The notes below the pieces were generated by a model. That model saw only the letters and a list, made by a program, of their open reading frames with translations, ran no database searches and was not told the DNA's origin. Shown in pieces: positions 1-5,629 of a DNA stretch of 5,630 nucleotides. Origin of the DNA: Ilumatobacteraceae bacterium (GTDB taxonomy: Bacteria; Actinomycetota; Acidimicrobiia; Acidimicrobiales; Ilumatobacteraceae); NCBI GenBank assembly GCA_019090765.1, contig JAHRVJ010000344.1, positions 1-5,630 on the forward strand. Direction: 5' to 3'. Position 1 is the stretch's first letter. Each line of letters starts with the position of its first letter. A program made the translations under genes and the position numbers.

Positions 1-1598
1 TAGATCACGATTACACCGTCGATCTGGTCGTCAGCGAGGGCGGCTTGGATGGCTGGAGGGTAGTCGGAGGGCTGGGCGCTCCAATCGAGCAGTAGTGGGC
101 CGACGGCTGGTTTTAGCCCGGCCACGGATAGAGCGGCGTTGGCAAGCACACTCGGGCTGCGCGAGTTGGATACCACTGCCACTCGCCTCCCTTTGAGGAC
201 CGGCTGCGTCGCCAGCACTCGAGCGGTGTCGAGTAGATCGGCCACAGTAGGGACCTCGATCAGTCCGGCTTGCTGGTATAGCGCCCCGCCCAGGTCGCCC
301 GCCGCTGCGGCGCCCGTGCGGACGGCCACGATGGGGCGTGTTCGTGACACGCGTCGGGCGATACGGGCAAACTTGCGCGGGTTACCAAAGGACTCGGTGT
401 ACAACGCGACCACGCGTGTGTTGTCGTCGTTCTCCCAATACTGCAGTAGGTCGTTGGCCGAGATATCGCTCTTGTCTCCGAGCGAGATGAACCACGACAG
501 GCCCAGATCGAGGTCGGCGGCCTTGCGGAGCAGTGCTCCGCCGAGCGAACCTGACTGCATGGAGATCGCGACGTGTCCAGCGGGGAGCGCAACGTCGACT
601 AGCGCAGCTTGCAGCTGCGATTCAGGCCGGGGCGACGCGATGCCCATGCTCGATGGGCCGATCAGCCGTAGTCCGTTTCGCCGCGCCCGCGTCACGAGAT
701 CAACGATGTCAATATCGCTGCCATCAACTGATGTGACTATTACGGCGCCGCGCATGCGTTTGGCGATGCATGCATCGACTGTTGCAAGCAGTGCCGCGGC
801 CGGCACGATGATGATTGCCAGAGAAACGTCGTCGGGGAGTTCTTCGACGGAACTGAAACAAGGCTTCCCCCCGATCTCGCCATGTCCGGGATTGACCGGA
901 TAGACGGGCACATCGACGCTGCCGACGATGTTTTGCCATACCGCATTGCCAGGTGTTCCCTTGCGATCTGATGCTCCGACCACGGCCACCGCTCGCGGTC
1001 GCAGAATGCGCGCCACCGCTCGCGAGTCGGCACGTTGTTCTCGCCGCTCGACGCTGTCGAGGAACTTGTCGGTGGTTGCGAGATCCCAGTCGAGGTCGAC
1101 CACCCCGGAGTCGAATCGGCGCTGGAGTGGCCATCCTGCTTTGGCGAACACTGCCAGCATTGCCCGGTTGTCACCCAGGACCTCGGCAGTGAATCGCTCG
1201 ACACCGTTTGAGCGAGCGATCGCCGCAAGGTGTTCGAGTAGCAGCGTGGCGATTCCCTTGCTTTGGTGAGCATCATCGACCATGAACGCTGCCTCAGCCT
1301 CGTCGCGACCGGGCCAGCGCTCGTAGCTTGCCCACGCGATCATCTCGTCGTGCCACACGACCGCAAGCGCGACACGGTTGATCATGTCGACGTTGGTGAA
1401 GTGCTCAAGTTCCTTTTCGGTTAATTCAGGCCGGGGGGAAAAGAAGCGACGGTAGATGCTCTCAACCGACTGCGAGCGGTGGAATTCGGCAAGCGTTTCC
1501 TGGTCGTTTGTGGTCAAAGGGCGAATGAACGCGGCGTCGCCGTCGGCGAGCACGACCGAACAAGCCCATGGCGACTCTGATTCGGGGAGAGAATTCAC
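1..1598 (-). CDS. GNAT acetyltransferase fused to NDP-forming acyl-CoA-synthetase-like region (Pat-type), 3' part cut by window edge
   Basis: The reading frame is open for 532 codons from GTG at 1598-1596 to the window edge, so the C-terminus is missing. Residues ~14-172 are a GNAT domain (IRPLTTND, SIYRRFFSPRP, the acetyl-CoA loop QxxGxA at 112-117, then AVFAKAGW). Residues ~200-320 are a Rossmann-like CoA-binding domain (VAVVGASDRKG, PVNPGH, IGPSSMG). Residues ~335-532 match the succinyl-CoA-ligase-like part (SMQSGSLGG, GDKSDISANDLLQYWE, ESFGNPRKFARIARR). Known relatives (Pat/PatZ; actinobacterial GNAT-first forms) acetylate lysines, notably of acyl-CoA synthetases, and usually end in an ATP-grasp domain, which would lie outside this window. 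The phospho-histidine loop of true ADP-forming ligases seems absent near residues 427-446. The start is uncertain: GGAAGG abuts the GTG, and another GTG lies at 1553-1551. Domain assignment is secure; the substrate is inferred. Confidence 0.9.
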   Translation of the reverse strand, partial: MNSLPESESPWACSVVLADGDAAFIRPLTTNDQETLAEFHRSQSVESIYRRFFSPRPELTEKELEHFTNVDMINRVALAVVWHDEMIAWASYERWPGRDEAEAAFMVDDAHQSKGIATLLLEHLAAIARSNGVERFTAEVLGDNRAMLAVFAKAGWPLQRRFDSGVVDLDWDLATTDKFLDSVERREQRADSRAVARILRPRAVAVVGASDRKGTPGNAVWQNIVGSVDVPVYPVNPGHGEIGGKPCFSSVEELPDDVSLAIIIVPAAALLATVDACIAKRMRGAVIVTSVDGSDIDIVDLVTRARRNGLRLIGPSSMGIASPRPESQLQAALVDVALPAGHVAISMQSGSLGGALLRKAADLDLGLSWFISLGDKSDISANDLLQYWENDDNTRVVALYTESFGNPRKFARIARRVSRTRPIVAVRTGAAAAGDLGGALYQQAGLIEVPTVADLLDTARVLATQPVLKGRRVAVVSNSRSPSVLANAALSVAGLKPAVGPLLLDWSAQPSDYPPAIQAALADDQIDGVIVI

Positions 1599-1606
1599 CC
1601 TTCCAG

Positions 1607-1631
1607 CATGACACCGAAACGGTACGTCATG
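1607..1631. promoter_or_regulatory. Nested inverted repeat in the divergent intergenic region
   Basis: The outer arms CATGAC (1607-1612) and GTCATG (1626-1631) are perfect reverse complements. Inside them, ACCG (1613-1616) and CGGT (1620-1623) pair around an AAA loop, leaving AC (1624-1625) as a bulge. It lies in the 69-bp gap between the acetyltransferase (minus) and the deacetylase (plus), 8 bp from the minus start and 36 bp from the plus start. It could be an operator shared by both genes or an RNA hairpin in the minus-strand leader. The remainder of the gap shows no convincing -35/-10 pair on either strand. Function is inferred from position and symmetry only. Confidence 0.4.
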
Positions 1632-1667
1632 TCGAAGAATTTTGCCGCGAATGCCTAGGGTTAAATC

Positions 1668-2678
1668 GTGGCACCGCCAATCAACGTATTCGCGACAGTC
1701 GAACTAGATGAGCACACCACACCATCGTGGCACCCTGAGCGTCAGGGTCGATTGGACGCGGCGCTAGCAGGGATCCCTGCCGCTGGCCTGACCGAGGCGG
1801 TGACGATGCGCGAGCCGCGACTAGCTAGCGCTGATGAACTCGGTCTGGTTCATGAGCCGACGTATATCGCCAGCGTCGAACGATTCTGTGCCCAAGGTGG
1901 GGGAGACATCGACCCCGACACATTTGCCGCGCCAGGTTCGTGGCTGACCGCCCGAAGAACGGCAGGGGCGTTACTCGACGCGGTGGACTCGCTCCGAGCG
2001 GGGGAGTGCGAGTTGGCATTCGCTGCGGGCCGTCCGCCGGGGCACCACGCGGTGGCCGATCGGGCGATGGGCTTCTGTTTGTTCAACAACGTTGCTGTTA
2101 CTGCCGCGAGTATCGCCGCGGCCGGTGAGCGGGTCGCAATCGTTGATTGGGATGTGCACCACGGCAACGGGACCCAAGACATCTTCTACAACGACCCTCG
2201 AGTGCTGTATGTGTCAACACATGAGGCCCCGCTGTTCCCCGGTACCGGCCGCGCAGATGAAACGGGTGGGCCCGAGGCGCCGCGTTCAAATCTCAACCTT
2301 CCATTCCCACCTGGGACAAGAGGTGATGTGTACCGGCGAGCTCTCGATGAAGTGATCTCGCCCGTGATTGCTGAATTCGCGCCTGACTGGTTGTTGATTT
2401 CGGCGGGGTTTGACGGCCACCGCGACGACCCTCTCGCGGGTCTTGAGCTGACATCGGCGGATTTTGCTGACTTCGCCCTGCGGTTGCAGGCGTTGGTGCC
2501 GAAGAACAGAACGGCCGTTGTGCTCGAAGGTGGGTACGACTTCGGAGCCCTTTCGTCTTCGACTGGCGCGGTGTTGTCAGCGTTGATCGGTGAGAACTAC
2601 CGCCCGGAGGAGGTTTCTTCGGGCGATGTCGGATTGCCGACGCTGGAGGCAGCTAAGCAACGTTGGGAACTGAGGTAG
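1668..2678 (+). CDS. Zinc-dependent class II histone deacetylase-family protein (lysine or polyamine deacetylase)
   Basis: This is a complete 336-residue member of the arginase/deacetylase fold, a usual length for bacterial enzymes of this family. Visible motifs in order: WHPERQGRL (21-29), RPPGHHA (122-128) with the paired active-site histidines H126 and H127, DWDVHHGNGTQ (160-170) with zinc ligands D162 and H164, LFPGTG (189-194), AGFDGHRDDP (246-255) with zinc ligand D249, and the catalytic tyrosine Y290 in EGGYD. All residues needed for hydrolysis of an acetyl-lysine or acetyl-amine are present. DWDVHHGNGTQ resembles class II bacterial deacetylases more than AcuC, so no symbol is given. 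No signal peptide is seen, so it should be cytoplasmic. The GTG start has AGGG at 1657-1660, 7 nt upstream; a leaderless start is also possible. Its divergent neighbour is a Pat-type acetyltransferase, suggesting that the two oppose each other. Acetylpolyamine hydrolase activity is the main alternative. Confidence 0.93.
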   Translation: MAPPINVFATVELDEHTTPSWHPERQGRLDAALAGIPAAGLTEAVTMREPRLASADELGLVHEPTYIASVERFCAQGGGDIDPDTFAAPGSWLTARRTAGALLDAVDSLRAGECELAFAAGRPPGHHAVADRAMGFCLFNNVAVTAASIAAAGERVAIVDWDVHHGNGTQDIFYNDPRVLYVSTHEAPLFPGTGRADETGGPEAPRSNLNLPFPPGTRGDVYRRALDEVISPVIAEFAPDWLLISAGFDGHRDDPLAGLELTSADFADFALRLQALVPKNRTAVVLEGGYDFGALSSSTGAVLSALIGENYRPEEVSSGDVGLPTLEAAKQRWELR

Positions 2679-2686
2679 TAGCGGGA

Positions 2687-2701
2687 ACCGCCTACGGCGG
2701 T
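2687..2701. terminator. Hairpin at the convergence of deacetylase and serine hydrolase genes
   Basis: ACCGCC (2687-2692) and GGCGGT (2696-2701) form a perfect 6-bp stem with a TAC loop. It begins 9 bp after the deacetylase stop and covers the TAG stop of the minus-strand hydrolase (2694-2692). Placed between convergent genes, it could end transcription from both sides. No T-tract follows on either strand, so an efficient intrinsic terminator is not shown. Confidence 0.45.
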
Positions 2702-3981
2702 GTTCGATCTGGCCGGCCGTCACTGATCGCCAAGTCCGCCGCAATCGCTGGAACGATCTGATCGCAGACGCCGCCGCCCGTTTCTGGAGAGTTGCCGGCC
2801 ACCGTAGCGACGATCACGGTGCGACCGAACTCGAGGACCCAGGCGCAGGCCTTGGCGCCGCTCACGGTTCCTGTGTGCCCCCATCCGTACTGGTCGGTGA
2901 TCACTCCGGGCCACACCAGAATCTGCCGGTCAGCGGCGGTAGTTGCGGCTAGGGCGGCTGCAAGATCATCGGTGGACACGATGTAGGTGCCCGCTCCCCC
3001 AAGGCGGGAGAGTCGCCCGACTCCGGGGCCGTGTGCGACATCGGTTGGGACTTCGCCGTTGACGGTGAGGTGGAGTCCGCTAACCCCGACCGGATCGAAG
3101 ACCAACTGCTGGACTGCTTCGTCGAGCGGTTGGCCGGTGACATGTTCGATCACCAACCCCAGGGCGCAGTAGTTGCCGTTCGAGTATGTCCACCGGCCGC
3201 GAGTGCCGGTTGGAGGTTGTTCGACCAGCCTGGGGAGGAACGAGGAGCAGTCTCCTGAACCGCCGAACCACGAGGTTCTGGCCACGGGCATCCCCGATGT
3301 GTGGCTAAGCAGCTCGCGCAGCGTCACCGTTTCCCAGCTCTCGTGGGGAGTAACACCAATTAGCGGCCATGGCACGGGCTCGTCAACGTTGATGACACCC
3401 TGATCCTGAAGGCGGGCGATGGCGGCTGCGGTGATCAGCTTGCTGACGCTGGCGATGACCATCGGGGAGTCGCCGTTGGCCGGTTCCCCGTTGATTGCTG
3501 TGCCAGAGGCGCGCGAGAAGAGCAGCGCGCCATCGCGGTAGATCGTCATCGACACCGCTGAGTTGCGCGAGGCCAACGAATTGAAGGTGGCGTTCACCGC
3601 CGGCAGGTCGGGGTGGGCTGGCGGGGATTGCGTAGTAGTCGGCAGCGGGGTGGTTGTCGCAGGCGGAAGTGTTGTTGGGGCAAGCCGGGTAGTCGACGGC
3701 GCCATGGTGGTCGAAGTTGTATTTGTCGTAGTCGGAGCGCTAGTGGTGGTTGCGCTCGTCGACGGGGGAAGACTCTGGGTTACGGTCGGCGCCGCATTGG
3801 CAGGTCCAGCTGCGTTGGCCGGTTCCCCGGTGGTGGATCCGGAATCGGCAAACGCGCATCCCGAAATGATGAGTACTCCCAGGGCACCTAAGGAGCCACA
3901 GCGCGCTCGCGTCGATCGCCTGAGAGCCACCCAGCGATGGTAACCGGGGCGTGCGTCACTAGCGGTGGTCAACCGCAACAC
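2692..3981 (-). CDS. Secreted lipoprotein serine hydrolase, beta-lactamase/DD-peptidase (class C) family
   Basis: This 429-residue protein has a lipoprotein signal: arginines at 21-27, a hydrophobic stretch at 31-39, and the lipobox ISGC with lipidated C42. A low-complexity Thr/Pro/Ser/Ala linker (about 48-124) follows, probably spanning the cell wall, then a class C-type serine hydrolase domain (about 125-420). The three catalytic motifs are present: SVSK (S178, K181), YSN (Y266, N268), and HTG (369-371), the counterpart of KTG. LLSHTSGMP (224-232) is also typical. The family includes D-alanyl-D-alanine carboxypeptidases, esterases and beta-lactamases, and the sequence does not decide which. 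Four cysteines in the domain (245, 272, 379, 406) could form disulfides outside the cell. The GTG start has only a weak GAAG upstream; an in-frame GTG at 3930-3928 would give a tidier signal peptide. It converges on the deacetylase and has no evident functional link to it. Confidence 0.88.
   Translation of the reverse strand: MLRLTTASDARPGYHRWVALRRSTRARCGSLGALGVLIISGCAFADSGSTTGEPANAAGPANAAPTVTQSLPPSTSATTTSAPTTTNTTSTTMAPSTTRLAPTTLPPATTTPLPTTTQSPPAHPDLPAVNATFNSLASRNSAVSMTIYRDGALLFSRASGTAINGEPANGDSPMVIASVSKLITAAAIARLQDQGVINVDEPVPWPLIGVTPHESWETVTLRELLSHTSGMPVARTSWFGGSGDCSSFLPRLVEQPPTGTRGRWTYSNGNYCALGLVIEHVTGQPLDEAVQQLVFDPVGVSGLHLTVNGEVPTDVAHGPGVGRLSRLGGAGTYIVSTDDLAAALAATTAADRQILVWPGVITDQYGWGHTGTVSGAKACAWVLEFGRTVIVATVAGNSPETGGGVCDQIVPAIAADLAISDGRPDRTPP
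3616..3840 (-). other. Low-complexity Thr/Pro/Ser/Ala linker-coding segment
   Basis: This segment encodes residues ~48-122 of the lipoprotein hydrolase. It is dominated by Thr, Pro, Ser and Ala with runs such as ATTTSAPTTTNTTSTT, and has almost no charged or aromatic residues. On the plus strand it appears as a GT-rich stretch with many GTnGTn repeats. Such linkers in actinobacterial exported proteins are usually unstructured spacers and can be O-mannosylated; the glycosylation is inferred. The repetitive DNA makes length variation between strains likely. Confidence 0.75.
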
Positions 3982-4116
3982 TACGTCTTCGAAGGCGCCG
4001 GAGCTTTGGTCAGCGTGTGCCGATCAGGCCGGGATCCGATTTAATGGAATCACCAGCGGGGTGTCCGCTACGCACCACGCGGAAGTCGCGCCCGGCGCTC
4101 AACACAAGGAGTTGTA
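3982..4116. promoter_or_regulatory. Divergent intergenic region with small hairpin and possible -10 elements
   Basis: This 135-bp spacer separates the minus-strand lipoprotein from the plus-strand S30AE-like gene and should hold both promoters. An AT-rich island around 4039-4050 contains TTTAAT (4040-4045), a possible -10 for the plus gene; its complement ATTAAA could serve the minus gene. I see no good -35 at the proper distance. AGCGG (4055-4059) and CCGCT (4065-4069) form a 5-bp stem with a GGTGT loop that would lie in the leader of the plus-strand transcript. No known riboswitch was recognised. Confidence 0.35.
4106..4111 (+). promoter_or_regulatory. Strong Shine-Dalgarno site of the S30AE-like gene
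   Basis: AAGGAG lies 5 nt upstream of the ATG at 4117. It is the clearest ribosome-binding site in the window, fixes the start of this small gene, and suggests efficient translation. Confidence 0.85.
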
Positions 4117-4476
4117 ATGACTAGTGCATCATCAGCCACAGTTGCCGAAAGCCTAAATGTGCATGGCGACTTCAGCGAGAGCGACGTCGAGCGTCTCATC
4201 GGTCATTGGTCGAGCCTCGATTCGCGCCTGCGTTCGTTCGATGCCGGTTCAGTTGATCTCCAGCTGTTCATCAAGGATCGCGACAAGAAGAGCCAGCAGG
4301 TCACGCTCGATGCCAAGATTGATGGGCATACTTCGCTAATCGCTAAGTCTTCGAGTACCGATCTCGACCATGCGCTCAACGAAGTTCGCGACGAGATGGT
4401 GCGTCAGATCTCCGATATGAAGAACCGTAGCGAGCCCCGCAACAACCGACATCTGCGTGGGACGAACCGCGGCTAG
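4117..4476 (+). CDS. Probable HPF/RaiA-like ribosome-associated protein (S30AE family, short form)
   Basis: This is a 119-residue cytoplasmic protein with no signal peptide or membrane segment. The predicted order is beta (LNVHGDF, 13-19), a helix (SESDVERLIGHWSSLDSRL), a strand with alternating residues (VDLQLFIKD), a further strand (QQVTLDAKI), then a long helix (DLDHALNEVRDEMVRQISDMK) and a basic tail (NRSEPRNNRHLR). This is the beta-alpha-beta-beta-beta-alpha layout of S30AE proteins, which bind the 30S decoding region and stabilise idle or 100S ribosomes in stationary phase. The long-form C-terminal dimerisation domain is absent, so it is a short HPF/YfiA-like form. Similarity was judged by eye; function is probable, not certain. 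It is monocistronic, with its own spacer and a strong ribosome-binding site, and ends 20 bp from the convergent desaturase gene. Confidence 0.68.
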   Translation: MTSASSATVAESLNVHGDFSESDVERLIGHWSSLDSRLRSFDAGSVDLQLFIKDRDKKSQQVTLDAKIDGHTSLIAKSSSTDLDHALNEVRDEMVRQISDMKNRSEPRNNRHLRGTNRG

Positions 4477-4496
4477 CGAACCGCCGAGCTGGCTGA

Positions 4497-5561
4497 CTAG
4501 CTCTTGCTGGGGTAAGTCATCCAGGTGCCCGTCTGGAAATCGTGCAGTTTGCATTCCCTTGTGGCCTCTAGGTAGTCGCGCAGCCTGATCGGCCGTTCAT
4601 CAACCTCATCGGGGAAGGCCTCGGCAATTGCTTGAGCGGCTTCAGGCAACCGATAGCACGGAATATTCATGTCGACGTGATGGGGGATGTGGACCATGAT
4701 CCAGTGCATGAACAGCTCGAATCCCGGTGGGCCCCACAGAATGGTGGTGCCCTCCACTTGGCCTCGAAAGCGGTTCCACTCGCGACGTGGCCACCAGCGA
4801 ATGTCGGGTGCAATGTGGTGTACGTGGACGACCCAGCCAATCACCTGACAGAACAGCAGGAACGGGATCACAACGACTTTGGTCCATTGCCAGATGCCAC
4901 CAAGACCATCGAATGCGACTAGCGCGACCAGCGCACCAATCGCGTAGAGAGCAACAATGGCCTGGTCTCGACGCATTTGACGTTTCCATCGTGGGGGAGG
5001 TGTGAACCGAACCATCTTGTTCCACCACACTTCGCGGAGGTAATAGGCGCCGGCACCGAAGGGTCCCCATTCAAGCTTGTGTCGCATGCGGCCAAAGCGG
5101 CCCAGCTCTTGATATTGCTCAACGGTTAGTGGATGCCAGACGAAGTCCATTCCCTGACGCAGAGTGTGACCATGATGCACCCGGTTGTGTCCGAACACCC
5201 AGACTTCCGTGGCGTGGAGCGACGGCAGCATGCTTAGCCGGGCAATCACGGCGTTGAGCCGCTTGGAATCGAAAAGGGCTTCGTGCGCGGCGTCGTGGCC
5301 GATAACGAACAGTGCGGCAGCCATCAGGCCGCTCAGCAGCCAGAGTGGAACTAGCAGTAATGGGTTATTGGTTGACAGGAGGCCCCAGACCGTGAGCCCG
5401 AAGATGATCGTGTCGCGCGCGAATAGCAAAAGCCCGCGGGCTGTTGAACGCTCGTAGCAGTGCTTGGGGATGACGTCGAGGACCGGCTTGAGCCCGGTGG
5501 GGACACCGTCGTTTGCGGTGTTGGGTGCTTCAGATGTTGGTGTTGCAGCGGATGGAGGCAT
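4497..5561 (-). CDS. Membrane fatty-acid desaturase (three-histidine-box, di-iron family)
   Basis: This 354-residue integral membrane protein introduces double bonds into acyl chains (oxygen- and electron-carrier-dependent in this family). All three histidine boxes are present: HDAAH (89-93), HNRVHH (125-130) and HIPHH (291-295), the last followed by VDMNIPCYRLPEA, as in Delta-12/omega-3-type desaturases, where IPCY is common. An extra HVHH (246-249) precedes EWNRFRG and lies where plant and cyanobacterial relatives have a QHT-type motif. Hydrophobic segments are at about 44-63, 67-87, 201-219 and 228-247, consistent with four membrane spans. The first 25 residues are Pro/Thr/Ala-rich and probably disordered. 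The ATG start is supported by GAGGAG 4 nt upstream. Regiospecificity and whether the substrate is phospholipid, acyl-CoA or another lipid (for example a carotenoid) cannot be told. It probably tunes membrane fluidity. A palindrome upstream suggests repressor control. Confidence 0.9.
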   Translation of the reverse strand: MPPSAATPTSEAPNTANDGVPTGLKPVLDVIPKHCYERSTARGLLLFARDTIIFGLTVWGLLSTNNPLLLVPLWLLSGLMAAALFVIGHDAAHEALFDSKRLNAVIARLSMLPSLHATEVWVFGHNRVHHGHTLRQGMDFVWHPLTVEQYQELGRFGRMRHKLEWGPFGAGAYYLREVWWNKMVRFTPPPRWKRQMRRDQAIVALYAIGALVALVAFDGLGGIWQWTKVVVIPFLLFCQVIGWVVHVHHIAPDIRWWPRREWNRFRGQVEGTTILWGPPGFELFMHWIMVHIPHHVDMNIPCYRLPEAAQAIAEAFPDEVDERPIRLRDYLEATRECKLHDFQTGTWMTYPSKS

Positions 5562-5565
5562 TCGG

Positions 5566-5571
5566 CTCCTC
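5566..5571 (-). promoter_or_regulatory. Shine-Dalgarno site of the desaturase
   Basis: On the minus strand GAGGAG stands 4 nt before the ATG at 5561-5559. It supports this start codon over internal alternatives. Confidence 0.75.
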
Positions 5572-5611
5572 AGAGGTAGGACTGGGGTCGGAGAAGTGAG
5601 TTCAGGCCAGC

Positions 5612-5629
5612 CTACCGACCAGTAGGTAG
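5612..5629. promoter_or_regulatory. Imperfect 18-bp palindrome, candidate TetR-family operator upstream of the desaturase
   Basis: The 18 bases CTACCGACCAGTAGGTAG read almost the same on both strands: outer arms CTACC and GGTAG are perfect and 14 of 18 positions are symmetric. It lies 51-68 bp upstream of the desaturase start, where a promoter would be expected. The size and the ACC/GGT-type half-sites resemble operators of TetR-family repressors, which often control lipid genes in actinobacteria. No regulator gene is visible; it may lie beyond the right edge, and the palindrome may serve that neighbour as well. The remaining bases, 5572-5611, show no clear promoter hexamers. Confidence 0.5.

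Noticed and set aside
139..903. Long plus-strand open frame (254 codons) opposite the acetyltransferase gene
   Set aside because: The translation is Ser/Arg/Ala-rich with no recognisable domain, whereas the minus strand gives a continuous GNAT/CoA-ligase-like protein across the same DNA. It is an antisense shadow of GC-rich coding sequence.
724..1276. Other minus-strand open frames overlapping the acetyltransferase
   Set aside because: They are in shifted frames and their translations resemble no protein family; the chosen frame is uninterrupted with clear motifs.
619..1438. Short direct repeat (TTCAGGCCGGGG) at about 621 and 1427
   Set aside because: Both copies lie in the acetyltransferase gene and encode the same five residues (SPRPE) in unrelated domains. 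Chance reuse of codons explains it.
3563..3943. Plus-strand Val/Gly-rich open frame opposite the lipoprotein linker
   Set aside because: The Val/Gly richness is the complement of Thr/Pro codons in the linker. It has no independent start signal or domain.
4472..4501. GCTAG/CTAGC arms around the 20-bp gap between the S30AE-like gene and the desaturase as a terminator
   Set aside because: The arms are only 5 bp, are formed largely by the two TAG stops with flanking bases, and enclose a 20-nt loop with no T-tract. They are not convincing as a terminator.
4642..5070. Minus-strand 142-codon open frame inside the desaturase gene
   Set aside because: It is in a shifted frame; the true frame carries the three histidine boxes and membrane segments.
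5574..5590. Possible second copy of the upstream palindrome next to the desaturase start
   Set aside because: It shares only fragments (AGGTAGG, ACTGG, TCGG) with altered spacing and lacks symmetry.
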